This document shows positions 28,701 through 36,557 of a stretch of 64,000 nt of DNA, piece after piece. A program made the position numbers and the translations under genes. This stretch comes from Pontibacter actiniarum (GTDB lineage Bacteria; Bacteroidota; Bacteroidia; Cytophagales; Hymenobacteraceae): the NCBI RefSeq assembly GCF_003585765.1, contig NZ_CP021235.1, forward strand, positions 1 through 64,000, given 5' to 3'. Positions within the stretch are counted from its first letter, which is position 1, and the number at the start of each line of letters is the position of its first letter. The notes under the pieces were generated by a model. That model made no database searches, was not told the DNA's origin, and saw only the letters and a list, made by a program, of their open reading frames with translations.

Positions 28701-29657
28701 TTCGAAGGCGTACCAACTTACCCGGACATGGGCCGTTTCTGGCAGGTGGTGGATAAGTTTGGCGTTACCATCTTCTATACCGCGCCAACAGCCATCCGTG
28801 CGCTGATGGGCGGAGACCTGGACAACGTGCTGTCCTATAGCCTGGACTCGCTGCGGGTGCTGGGCTCCGTAGGCGAGCCGATCAACGAAGAGGCCTGGCA
28901 TTGGTACCACATCCACGTGGGCAAGGAGGATTGCCCGGTGGTAGACACCTGGTGGCAAACCGAAACAGGCGGTATTATGATTTCCACCCTGGCCGATGTC
29001 ACCCCGATGAAGCCGAGCCACGCCGGCCTGCCTTTGCCGGGTATCCAGCCGATACTGGTGGACAGCGATGGGAACGAGATCACTGAGAACGGTGTGGAGG
29101 GCTACCTGTGCGTGAAGTTCCCGTGGCCAAGTATGATCCGGACCACGTACGGCGACCATGAACGCGCCCGCCTGAGCTATTTCTCTACTTACAAAGGCCT
29201 GTACTTTACCGGTGACGGTGCCAAGCGTGATGAGAACGGCCTGTACCGTATCATCGGCCGCGTGGATGATGTAATCAACGTATCCGGCCACCGCTTTGGC
29301 ACAGCCGAGATTGAGGAGGCCATCAACCATAACGAGCACGTGATTGAGTCTGCCGTGGTGGGCTATCCGCACGATGTGAAAGGGCAGGGGATCTACGCGT
29401 TTGTGATCCTGAAGGATAAACCTGAGCGCGACGACTGGTTGCGCGCCGAGATCATCGAAACCGTGGTGGAGAAGATCGGGAAGATTGCCAAGCCGGACAA
29501 GATTCAGATTGTAAGCGGCCTGCCAAAAACCCGCTCCGGCAAAATCATGCGCCGCATCCTGCGCAAAGTTGCCGAAGGAGACACCTCCAACCTGGGCGAC
29601 ACCTCAACGCTCCTTGATCCGGAGGTAGTAGAGGAAATCAAGAACGGTGCACTGTAA
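25800..29657 (+). CDS. Tandem propionyl-CoA synthetase/acetyl-CoA synthetase in one frame
   Basis: The single 1285-codon frame encodes two complete ANL ligases. Module 1 (about 1-640) is PrpE/ACSS3-like (LNTAYLALDYHVENGRGDQ, YTSGTTGKPKG, HWWQTESGW, catalytic K596 in RSGKILRR). Module 2 (from M654, ATG at 27759) is Acs-like (KWFQGGKMNITENCLDRHL, YTSGSTGKPKG, TWWQTETGG, K1248 in RSGKIMRR). Each is normal length. The joint (about 641-653, FINLKTKSNQELHLA) reads like translated spacer: both other frames hit stops within a few codons. Either a natural read-through fusion, or a lost stop/indel in what are elsewhere two genes. Both make acyl-CoA from short acids, ATP and CoA, via acyl-AMP. Confidence 0.88.
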   Translation: METLSPTPNNYAEAYAQSIADPEAFWGEQAEQLAWYEKPQQVLTTDENGFYRWYKGGKLNTAYLALDYHVENGRGDQTALIYDSPVTGTIKKYTYAELRDFVARFAGALQQLGVGKGDTVVIYMPVIPEAMVAMLACARLGAVHSVVFGGFAPHELCVRIDDAKPKVVISASCGIEFDKVIPYKPLLDKALNDSTHKPEHTIIFQRPQVQAAMQQGRDLDYVEVLEQAAPADCVPVDATDPLYILYTSGTTGKPKGIVRDNGGHAVALKYSMKAVYDVDPGDVFWAASDVGWAVGHSYLVYGPLIHGCTSILFEGKPVRTPDAGTFWRIIQQHEVKVLFTAPTAFRAIKKEDPDGLLKKKYDTPSLKYLFLAGERCDVSTYYWAKNLLQVPVIDHWWQTESGWPMVANMAGLELQPAKPGSAGKPVCGYEVHILNEEGQQLIPNQEGVVAVKLPLPPGCLPTLWEDDERFRKSYLERFPGYYMTGDGGYIDEEGYVYIMGRIDDVINVSGHRLSTGEMEEMVSSHPAVAECAVIGIADDLRGQRPVGLVVLKDGQTIGEQELEQELVALLRDKIGAVAYFKTVVLVQRLPKTRSGKILRRILRHIADGTPYAVPSTIDDPAILTEIHDHLKARRIGNAFINLKTKSNQELHLAMTNYQVSTYDEYQDAYKRSTEDPEGFWADVADTFTWRKKWDKVLEWNFEEPSVKWFQGGKMNITENCLDRHLKTRGNKLALIWEPNDPKERFVRLTYRELHEKVCQFANVLKKNGAKKGDRICIYMPMVPELAIAVLACARIGAIHSVVFAGFSASAMADRINDAQCSMVLTSDGLNRGAKQIPVKRVVDEALEDCTSVKKVIVVERLGWAVNMVEGRDVWYHDEVQTVGKDCPAEEMDAEDMLFILYTSGSTGKPKGVVHTCGGYMVYAQYSFCNVFQYQESDVYWCTADIGWITGHTYLVYGPLLAGATTLMFEGVPTYPDMGRFWQVVDKFGVTIFYTAPTAIRALMGGDLDNVLSYSLDSLRVLGSVGEPINEEAWHWYHIHVGKEDCPVVDTWWQTETGGIMISTLADVTPMKPSHAGLPLPGIQPILVDSDGNEITENGVEGYLCVKFPWPSMIRTTYGDHERARLSYFSTYKGLYFTGDGAKRDENGLYRIIGRVDDVINVSGHRFGTAEIEEAINHNEHVIESAVVGYPHDVKGQGIYAFVILKDKPERDDWLRAEIIETVVEKIGKIAKPDKIQIVSGLPKTRSGKIMRRILRKVAEGDTSNLGDTSTLLDPEVVEEIKNGAL

Positions 29658-29680
29658 CAGTATTTAGTTTAGTTGTTTAA

Positions 29681-29713
29681 AGCCCTGTAGCTACTGCTAC
29701 AGGGCTTTTTTTG
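29681..29713 (+). terminator. Rho-independent terminator after the acyl-CoA synthetases
   Basis: AGCCCTGTAG and CTACAGGGCT form a perfect 10-bp stem around a six-base loop, followed by a long T-run. Confidence 0.9.
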
Positions 29714-29934
29714 TTTTTGGTGTTGACGACCATGAAAAGGCTTCAAGATTTTGTAGCATAAGCTGCTGCTTTTCTCCCCAATCTTTACCTAAGAACAGGA
29801 GAGGAAGGCTGTAGTTGAGTTGGCGAAAGGTTAAGCCATATGTCTCCGGTTTTTGCAGGAACACCCCCTTCCCCCTGCAAAGGGAGACTTAGCTTTTGTT
29901 GTATTGCGATGGCTGCGGCTAAAGGATAATATTT

Positions 29935-30186
29935 CCAGTCCTTGGGTTGAGCACTCCAAAGCAGAAGGTGAAACAGTAGGTGCTTGGGAGCTGCAGGATG
30001 AACGGGAGCTAGAAAAGGGCAGCTTGGCTGAAGTTGCAGGAAGCAGAGGCTACGCAAGTATAGCAGGGGCCGTCGCGGGCCAGAAAAGTTGTGAACAGCG
30101 GCAGCAAGTACGGTGTTTCAAACCAGTTGAGTTTACAACTCCACATCATGGTAAGATACGGGTTGGGAACTTGCGCCAGCGGGAAG
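29935..30186 (+). repeat. Dispersed repeat family B, copy 2 (uninterrupted)
   Basis: It is colinear with 18284-18695 but lacks the family A element: CCAGTCCTTGGGT runs on into the GTGAAAC block in about 23 bases. It carries GGGAGCTGCAGGATGA, GCTACGCAAGTATAGCAGG, AAAAGTTGTGA, CCAGTTGAGT and TTGCGCCAGCGGG. Confidence 0.65.
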
Positions 30187-30269
30187 GCAGCCAGAGAAGT
30201 ACCTTAACTCCAAACCCCTTGCACCTCATCCATAAAACGCTTAACTTATACTAGCAAAAGCACTGCCCT

Positions 30270-32201
30270 ATGAAACCCGCCAACGCCATACAAGAGCGCG
30301 TACTGGAGTTCCTGAAACAGTACCCGCCGTTTAACCTGATAGCACAGGATGAACTCCGGCAACTGGCGGGGCAGGTGCGGGTGCAGTACCTGGAGCCGGA
30401 GCAGGTGCTGTTTAAGCAGGGCGACACACCGCATGAGGTGTTTTATGTGGTGCGGCAGGGTTCGGTAAGGCTGGAGCAGGGGCCTGAGGATGAGAGGCGC
30501 CTGGTGGATGTATGCGACGAGGGAGATGTGTTTGGGGCCCGTGCCCTGATCGCTAAGAAAGACTATTCCTCCAGGGCCACGGCTGCTGAAGAAGCGCTGG
30601 TGTACGGCATTCCGACGGCGCTGTTCGAGCCTATCCTGTACCATAACCCGGAGGTGGCTTTATACTTTGCCGCCGGTTTTGCCGCCGGGTCGCCGGTGCA
30701 GCAGGGCAGTATGCAGGAGACCAACAAAGCCCGCCGCGGGCTGAGCACCTACACCCCGCAGCAGCCGCTGCACCTGGAGGATGTGCTGACGCTGGACACC
30801 GACCGCAACAAAGTAACCTGCACCGGCCAGACCTCCATTCGGCTGGCGGCCCAGATCATGAGCGATAAAGACTCCAGCTTTATACTTGTTGTGGATGAGC
30901 AGGAGCGCCCTGTCGGCATCCTGACCGACACGGACCTGCGAAGGCGCGTAGTGGCGGGCCACCTGAGCATCGACGATGCCGTGACGGAGGTAATGTCGGC
31001 ACCGGTAGTGACCATACACCCCAACCCGCACATGGCGGAGGCTCTGCTGCTAATGATGCGCCACCGTATAAAGCACCTTTGCGTGACAGCAGACGGCTCC
31101 GGTGAATCACCTGTGGAGGGAGTTCTGACAGAGCACCACCTGCTGCTTGCCCAGGGCAACAACCCGGCAGTGCTGGTGCAGGAAATCCGGGAGACGCAAA
31201 GCATCGGCAACTTGCCAGCCATCCGCAACCAGGCCGAGGAGCTGCTGCAGAAGTACCTGGAGCAGGAGGTGAGCATCGCTTTCATCGCCAACATTATAAC
31301 AGAGATAAACGATGCGCTGGTGGTACGGGCACTGCGGCACGCCGAAAGTGTACTTGGCGAACCGCCTTTGCGCTACTGCTGGCTCTCCATCGGCAGCGAG
31401 GGGCGCGAGGAGCAGCTGTTGCGTACCGACCAGGACAACGCCCTGGTGTTTGAGGATGCCCATGCGGCACAGGAGAAGGAGGCGCAGGCGTACTTTCTGG
31501 AGCTGGCCGCGCAGGTAAACCAGGTGCTGGAGTCCTGCGGCTTTGAGAGGTGCCCGGCTAACATGATGGCAAGTAACCCTTTGTGGTGCCAGCCGCTGCA
31601 CACCTGGGTGCACTACTTCTACAAATGGATACACCAGCCTACCGAGGAGGCGCTCCTGAACGCCAGTATCTTCTTCGACTACCGCCCAGTTTACGGGGAC
31701 TTTAGCCTGGCAGAGAAGCTGACAAACTATGTTTACGAGCACATACAGCAGGAGCGGATATTCTTGCCTTACCTGGCCAAGCATGCTCTGCAGAGCCCGC
31801 CTCCGCTCAGCTTTTTCCGGAGCTTTATTGTGGAGCGGGGAGGGGAGCACAAAGACCAGTTCGATATAAAGCTGCGCGCCATGGCCCCGCTTGTAGATGC
31901 CGCCCGTGTGCTGACGCTGGATAACCGCGTGGCCGGCGAAAACAATACCTTTAAGCGCTTTGCCAGGCTGGCAGCACTGGAGCCACAAAACGCCGGCCTT
32001 TACCAGGAGGCCGCCATGGCCTACGAGATTATGATGCGCCACCGGGCCCTTAGCGGTTTGCGCAACCACAACTCCGGGCGCTACATCAACCCGGAGCAGC
32101 TCAACAAGCTGGAGCGGCAAACGCTGCGCAATACCTTTAAGCCCATTAGCGATGTGCAGGAGTTGCTGCAGGTGCGCTTCCAGTTAAATTACCTGGGCTG
32201 A
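30270..32201 (+). CDS. cNMP-binding/CBS/DUF294 nucleotidyltransferase-like protein
   Basis: The protein has 643 residues in four parts: an N-terminal cyclic-nucleotide-binding domain (about 15-125, YLEPEQVLFKQGDTPHEVFY), a CBS pair (about 170-290, ILTDTDLRRRVV), a DUF294 nucleotidyltransferase-like domain (GSEGREEQLLRTDQDNALVF, the G-S...D-x-D pattern), and the helical DUF294 C-terminal domain. It overlaps the exonuclease gene by one base (TGATG). The pair DUF294 + DnaQ-type exonuclease often accompanies ActP/Acs genes in proteobacteria; the exact biochemical role is not established. Confidence 0.9.
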   Translation: MKPANAIQERVLEFLKQYPPFNLIAQDELRQLAGQVRVQYLEPEQVLFKQGDTPHEVFYVVRQGSVRLEQGPEDERRLVDVCDEGDVFGARALIAKKDYSSRATAAEEALVYGIPTALFEPILYHNPEVALYFAAGFAAGSPVQQGSMQETNKARRGLSTYTPQQPLHLEDVLTLDTDRNKVTCTGQTSIRLAAQIMSDKDSSFILVVDEQERPVGILTDTDLRRRVVAGHLSIDDAVTEVMSAPVVTIHPNPHMAEALLLMMRHRIKHLCVTADGSGESPVEGVLTEHHLLLAQGNNPAVLVQEIRETQSIGNLPAIRNQAEELLQKYLEQEVSIAFIANIITEINDALVVRALRHAESVLGEPPLRYCWLSIGSEGREEQLLRTDQDNALVFEDAHAAQEKEAQAYFLELAAQVNQVLESCGFERCPANMMASNPLWCQPLHTWVHYFYKWIHQPTEEALLNASIFFDYRPVYGDFSLAEKLTNYVYEHIQQERIFLPYLAKHALQSPPPLSFFRSFIVERGGEHKDQFDIKLRAMAPLVDAARVLTLDNRVAGENNTFKRFARLAALEPQNAGLYQEAAMAYEIMMRHRALSGLRNHNSGRYINPEQLNKLERQTLRNTFKPISDVQELLQVRFQLNYLG

Positions 32202-32899
32202 TGCGCGGCTGGCTGAAAGAACTGCTGTCGGGTAAGCCGCAGGCAAGCCCTGATGATCCTCCCTTCTGGAAAGACTACATCCAGCGCATACATAACCAGG
32301 GCGCTGCAGATACCTCCCTGAGCGAGGCGGACTTTGTCGTTTTTGATACCGAGACAACGGGTTTGGATGTAAAGGCGGACAAGGTGCTGTCGGTGGGGGC
32401 TGTGAGGGTGTGTAAGGGGCAGGTGCTGGTACAGGATAGCTTTGAGTTTGTGGTGCGGCAGGAGGTGGCAGCAGGAAACAAAAGCGCAGAAGTGCACGGC
32501 CTGCTGCGGCAGGAGGTAGGGCAGGGGGTGCCGGAGCCGGAGGTGCTGATGCTTTTCCTTTCCTTCGTGGGCAGCGCCCCTTTGGTTGGCCATCATGTGG
32601 CTTTTGATGTTGAGATGATCAACGGCATGATCCGGCGCTGTGGCATCAACGGCAAGCTGCACAACCCCACCGTAGACACCGCCGAACTGGCCAAACGGCT
32701 GGAGCGCCGCCAGCACTCCCCCGACAGCTACCGGCGCTCCGACTACACATTAGACTCGCTCATCCGCAAGTATAACCTGCCCACCGAATCCCGCCACACC
32801 GCCTCCGGCGACGCCTTTATCACGGCCATACTGCTGCTGAAGCTGCTAGCGCAGGCAAAGCAGCGTGGGATTAGCAAGGTGGGGGAGCTGGTGCGGTAG
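32201..32899 (+). CDS. DnaQ-like 3'-5' exonuclease
   Basis: This is a 232-residue DEDDh exonuclease. Exo I is VVFDTETTGLD (Asp and Glu metal ligands), Exo II is HHVAFDVEMIN, and Exo III is HTASGDAFITA (catalytic His, final Asp). An N-terminal tail of about 40 residues precedes the fold. The family includes the epsilon proofreading subunit, RNase T and standalone nucleases. Its translational coupling to the DUF294 protein suggests it works in the acetate/second-messenger module rather than as the replication subunit. Confidence 0.88.
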   Translation: MRGWLKELLSGKPQASPDDPPFWKDYIQRIHNQGAADTSLSEADFVVFDTETTGLDVKADKVLSVGAVRVCKGQVLVQDSFEFVVRQEVAAGNKSAEVHGLLRQEVGQGVPEPEVLMLFLSFVGSAPLVGHHVAFDVEMINGMIRRCGINGKLHNPTVDTAELAKRLERRQHSPDSYRRSDYTLDSLIRKYNLPTESRHTASGDAFITAILLLKLLAQAKQRGISKVGELVR

Positions 32900-32970
32900 G
32901 TGGCAGGTTGCCTGGCTCGGCTTATTTGTAGATTTGGCAGATAAGCCGAATAGCTATTCCGTTTATCTGT

Positions 32971-32978
32971 TATATTTG
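32971..32978 (+). promoter_or_regulatory. Possible -7 promoter box before the island lipoprotein
   Basis: TATATTTG matches TAnnTTTG, 86 bp before the next ATG and just before the first GTTAGC motif. Nearby are the hairpin CGGCTTAT/ATAAGCCG (32918-32948) and the palindrome GAATAGCTATTC (32948-32959). Confidence 0.35.
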
Positions 32979-33063
32979 GAGTATAGCAGGAATAGGGTTC
33001 CTGTTAGCAATTAGTTGGCGATGATTGTAACTACTAATTTAACCACAACGCAAAAACAATAGC

Positions 33064-33564
33064 ATGAGGAAGTTCAGAGCGATTATGGGCGCTTTTGTTT
33101 TTGGTACTATTTGTATTGGTTGTGAGGGAAAAGGAGAAGGTACTTCTTCGGAGAAAACAGTAGGTGGAACTGAGGCTATTGAGCAAAGCATCCAGACTTG
33201 TGTTAGTGATATAGGAGTAGAACTTGTTCCAGATGATATTGAGGCACCTGATGCTCTTGTTGTTTCTTTTACCAGCACAGATGAAACAGTAAATCAGATG
33301 CTGGAGCAAGGCAACACTGTTACGCTAATAGTATGGAAGGACACTTCAACTGTCATCGAAGATTCCGCAGTGTATACATCAAGAATAGCCAAAATCAGGA
33401 AAGTAAAGGACAGTGAGTTTCAGATATTCTATCCTGGTATGGGATTCACAGACTTAGGCACAAATGAGCTATCGGTGATTTCAAATGAAGAACTGAGGAT
33501 AAACCCCCAAATAACAATCAAAACAAGGGCAGGAAGAGAATGGACTTTCCGCTCCTGCCAATAA
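33064..33564 (+). CDS. Putative lipoprotein, unknown function
   Basis: The protein has 166 residues with a short signal and lipobox ending at Cys21 (AFVFGTICIGC). The rest is acidic with no recognised domain. The coding sequence is clearly AT-richer than the genes to its left (many ATA, AAA, TTT codons), marking the start of a probably acquired segment. A GTTAGC motif is 56 bp upstream and another follows the gene. Confidence 0.65.
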   Translation: MRKFRAIMGAFVFGTICIGCEGKGEGTSSEKTVGGTEAIEQSIQTCVSDIGVELVPDDIEAPDALVVSFTSTDETVNQMLEQGNTVTLIVWKDTSTVIEDSAVYTSRIAKIRKVKDSEFQIFYPGMGFTDLGTNELSVISNEELRINPQITIKTRAGREWTFRSCQ

Positions 33565-33677
33565 AGAAGCTTAACTAGAAGAAAACAACCTTCGCCAATA
33601 AAGTATAGCAGTACTGCTTCGGCTACGCCTCGCAATCTGCTATACCAAGTCCGTTAGCAGAAAGAAATATTAAAAGA

Positions 33678-34238
33678 ATGGATTTCAATATTATTGAATA
33701 TTTAAAGAGAGGTACTCCAAAGCAACAAGAAGCATATAATGTGCTTACTCAATATTCAATAATGGAGTATCTGCAACCTTATTCTCCCATATTGGCAGGG
33801 ACAATTCCTATAGATATTGACATAGAAAACAGTGATTTGGACATTATTTGTTACTGGGAACATGTTGATCAATTCAAGGTTAATTTGCTCAAATATTTCT
33901 CCAGTTATAAAGACTTTCAGTTAGTTGATAAAATGGTTCAAGATCAACGTACCGTAATTGCTAATTTTATAGTTGAAAGCTTTGATATTGAAATATTTGG
34001 GCAGAATACACCTTCGCAAGAGCAGTATGCTTACAGACACATGGTAGTAGAGTACTATCTTCTACTGTCCAAGGGAAATCAGTTCAGGCAAACCATTAGG
34101 GAACTTAAGGAGCAGGGATATAAAACAGAACCAGCTTTTGCTCATGCTCTAGGATGGAAGGGAGATCCATATCTTGAACTTTTAAAATATGAAGAAAAAT
34201 TACAAACCCATCTGCCAACAATAGCTAAAAAGCTTTAA
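33678..34238 (+). CDS. DUF4269-family protein, nucleotidyltransferase-like
   Basis: The protein has 186 residues. The stretch AGTIPIDIDIENSDLDIICY resembles the active-site strand of minimal nucleotidyltransferases, and the C-terminal half (QYAYRHMVVEYYLLL ... HALGWKGDPYLELLKYE) is characteristic of DUF4269. Substrate and function are unknown. It is AT-rich, single, starts 20 bp after one GTTAGC motif and ends just before the next, and its 3' end forms part of a hairpin (CTAAAAAGC / GCTTTTTAG, 34225-34250). This is typical of cassette-borne genes. Confidence 0.78.
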   Translation: MDFNIIEYLKRGTPKQQEAYNVLTQYSIMEYLQPYSPILAGTIPIDIDIENSDLDIICYWEHVDQFKVNLLKYFSSYKDFQLVDKMVQDQRTVIANFIVESFDIEIFGQNTPSQEQYAYRHMVVEYYLLLSKGNQFRQTIRELKEQGYKTEPAFAHALGWKGDPYLELLKYEEKLQTHLPTIAKKL

Positions 34239-34407
34239 ACCGCTTTTTAGCCAAACGTTAGCTGCAACCCAGGCGAAAATCTTCAATAGAATCAAAAGCT
34301 GAAAATAATTTTAAGATTGATTTCTATTGCATACTTTTACTTATAGCGATAGGCTATTTTATTAAAACAAGCACCATTGGACTACCACGGTTTTCAATAA
34401 TCCCTCT

Positions 34408-35481
34408 CTAATTGATTTTTATTTTGTTGATAGTAAATACCATATCGGAAATATCTTCACCCACCTCATTAATTCTGGAATTAGTGAAATATAGGTGTCC
34501 TTCATAAATACTAAAGGTGTCTGCCCATTTCACTTTTTCTCCTTGAACCAAGGTTTTCAGTTTTCCTTCCGGAGTAAGGTAGTCAATCCTATTATGTTCC
34601 AAATCCGCCAGATATAGATTTTGATGTTTGTCGAAAATCATCCCATCCGGAGCCCCCGTTTCGGCTTCTATTTTTACATTGGCTTCTATTTCGGCTTCCG
34701 TTCCGTTAAGCAAGACAGCCGTAGAAACAGAATACAATGTATAACCGGTTAAACTATGAAAGAACAAACGGTTGCTTTTGGGATTTAATGCAATGCCGTC
34801 AGAATGTACCGGTTTACCACCCCATTTTTTCCCATCGAAAGTTAAATAATCGGTTTCGGCTCTGGTTGAAAAGTGGTTGTCAAGAACGCGTCTGCTTTTT
34901 CTCGTAGAAAGATCATAGATAACCAAGGCACCCTCATTGGAATCGGTAAAGTAGATGGCGTTATTTTTTAAATCTACACGCAAATCATTGATGTAAGAGT
35001 TTGGCTTGTAGCTCCCTTCAGAAAGAATCAAAATGTCTTCCAAACTGTTATTCTTGAGATTGAAAACATAAACCCTTGGAGCATCTACTGTACCTTCCCA
35101 AATAGGATTCCGGGTATCCAGCACATAAAGTTTTTTGGCAAATGCCACAACAGACTGAACGCCTATAAAAACGGAATCGGAAACCGCCTGTTCAATATTC
35201 CAACTGTTCCAGTTCTTGTTGGGGTAAGGCTGCAAATTCCCTTCTTTGGAAATTTCAACCACTGAATTTTCCACCGTATTCCGCCACCTGGGAAAATTGA
35301 CGAAAATCCTGCCCTTATCACTAACCGATACACCAGTGACCTGTTGACCCTTAAACTCTGCAACATTCGTTACTTCTGTCTGCTTGGATTTAGGCGAATG
35401 GAAGCAGGAATATATGCCAAAGAATAAAAACGGTAATAATATTAAATGAAAAAGCAGTTTTTTGATTAAGGTTCTAATCAT
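34408..35481 (-). CDS. Yellow/MRJP-like lipoprotein (L-dopachrome tautomerase-related)
   Basis: The protein has 357 residues with a lipoprotein signal (LILLPFLFFGIYSC, Cys26). It shows beta-propeller pattern and the family blocks VYVFNLKNNSLEDIL, YINDLRVDLKNNAIYFTDS, SDGIALNPKSNRLFFHSL and GAPDGMIFDKHQNLYLADL, which fit the Major Royal Jelly/Yellow family. Bacterial members are uncharacterised; an envelope location is expected. It lies 30 bp downstream of the VOC gene on the same strand, likely an operon, with a divergent HxlR regulator beyond. Confidence 0.82.
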   Translation of the reverse strand: MIRTLIKKLLFHLILLPFLFFGIYSCFHSPKSKQTEVTNVAEFKGQQVTGVSVSDKGRIFVNFPRWRNTVENSVVEISKEGNLQPYPNKNWNSWNIEQAVSDSVFIGVQSVVAFAKKLYVLDTRNPIWEGTVDAPRVYVFNLKNNSLEDILILSEGSYKPNSYINDLRVDLKNNAIYFTDSNEGALVIYDLSTRKSRRVLDNHFSTRAETDYLTFDGKKWGGKPVHSDGIALNPKSNRLFFHSLTGYTLYSVSTAVLLNGTEAEIEANVKIEAETGAPDGMIFDKHQNLYLADLEHNRIDYLTPEGKLKTLVQGEKVKWADTFSIYEGHLYFTNSRINEVGEDISDMVFTINKIKIN

Positions 35482-35511
35482 AACATACTGTTTTAAAATC
35501 TCACATTAAAG

Positions 35512-36021
35512 TTATTTAGTGTATGCGCCTGAAGAATACGTCAGTTCATAACTGTGCGTGTAGATTTCAAAAACAATTCCGAATGGGTCTTCTACATAAC
35601 ACATTTTGTAAGGTTTGTCATCTGGATAATACTCCCTGACAGGCATTCTTTGCTTACCCCCGTACAACAGAATTTTTTCTATCAGTTCCTCTATATTTGG
35701 GTCTTGTATGCAAAAATGAAAGAGTCCGGTATTGAATGGGTTAAATTCAGGAGCTTCTTTAATTCCGTTGGGAAAAGAAAACAGTTCAATTCCTATTCCG
35801 TCTGAGGTTGCGAGGTGTGCAATTTCAAATTGTTCCCAACCGTTGCCAAATACATCAATACACATCTGCCCGATGGCGGTGTCTGTTTCTTTTTTGACAA
35901 TGGATGGTTCCATTATAACATACCAGCCCATCACTTCAGAATAGAATTTTACAGCCTCGTGCAAATCAGGAACGGTAATCCCGATATGGGAAAATGTTTT
36001 AGGATACGGTCTCAAATTCAT
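35512..36021 (-). CDS. VOC-superfamily (glyoxalase/dioxygenase-fold) protein
   Basis: The protein has 169 residues with two betaalphabetabetabeta units. Likely metal ligands are H12 (SHIGITVPD), a Glu in GIGIELFSF, a His in GLFHFCIQD and a Glu in GIVFEIYTHS. This suits a glyoxalase-, dioxygenase- or resistance-type enzyme on a small electrophile or phenol; the substrate is unknown. It is first in a two-gene leftward operon and diverges from the HxlR gene across a 111-bp control region. Confidence 0.82.
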   Translation of the reverse strand: MNLRPYPKTFSHIGITVPDLHEAVKFYSEVMGWYVIMEPSIVKKETDTAIGQMCIDVFGNGWEQFEIAHLATSDGIGIELFSFPNGIKEAPEFNPFNTGLFHFCIQDPNIEELIEKILLYGGKQRMPVREYYPDDKPYKMCYVEDPFGIVFEIYTHSYELTYSSGAYTK

Positions 36022-36132
36022 AACAATCTATTTTAGTCCTGCAAAAAAAGTGCATATTAGCTAATTAAACGAGAACTAACCAAAAAGTAATATAGTTACC
36101 AAAAAGAGTATTTTGTTGATAATAAGTAATTT

Positions 36133-36453
36133 ATGGATGAAATAAAAAATAGAATTATATGTCCGCTCGACTTTGCGATGAAACTTATTGGTACTAAATG
36201 GAAACCTTTGGTGTTATTCCATTTGCTGGAAGGTCCTGTGCGGTCAGGTGTATTGCAAAAGCACCTTCCGGATATTTCCAACAAAATGTTTACCCAAACT
36301 ATAAGGGAATTGGAAAAAGACAATTTAGTTGAAAGAATTGTATATCCAGTCGTTCCCCCCAAGGTGGAATACAAGTTAACCAAGAAAGGATATTCACTGG
36401 AAAATATATTAAAAAGTCTGGATGCGTGGGGGCTTGAAATGATGAAGACATAA
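36133..36453 (+). CDS. HxlR-family transcriptional regulator
   Basis: The 106-residue winged-helix protein has the family start CPLDFAMKLIGTKWKPLVLFHL and the recognition region DISNKMFTQTIRELEKDNLV. HxlR regulators often sense aldehydes, quinones or oxidants through a Cys near the N-terminus; here Cys11 is in that position. It most likely controls the divergent VOC/Yellow-like operon. Confidence 0.9.
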   Translation: MDEIKNRIICPLDFAMKLIGTKWKPLVLFHLLEGPVRSGVLQKHLPDISNKMFTQTIRELEKDNLVERIVYPVVPPKVEYKLTKKGYSLENILKSLDAWGLEMMKT

Positions 36454-36557
36454 AGAAAGAGTTCTTGGATAAAGGCATACTTAACGTATAGGCCGAAAAA
36501 GTAAAAAACGAATGAAAATAATAAAAGAAACATTGAGCTAACTACAAAAGGGCAGCA

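Larger units (their letters stand above)
29658..30269. other. Intergenic region with terminator and repeat B copy 2
   Basis: This 612-bp spacer starts with the synthetase terminator (29681-29713) and then holds repeat family B copy 2 (29935-30186). An open frame across it has no protein-like features and overlaps the repeat. No RNA gene was recognised. Confidence 0.6.

Noticed and set aside
29853-30254. 133-codon open frame after the synthetase terminator
   Set aside because: It overlaps repeat B copy 2 and is not conserved in copy 1.
32900-33008. attC-like site before the island lipoprotein
   Set aside because: GTTAGC is present, but no matching GCTAAC or paired inner arms were found upstream; only separate small hairpins.
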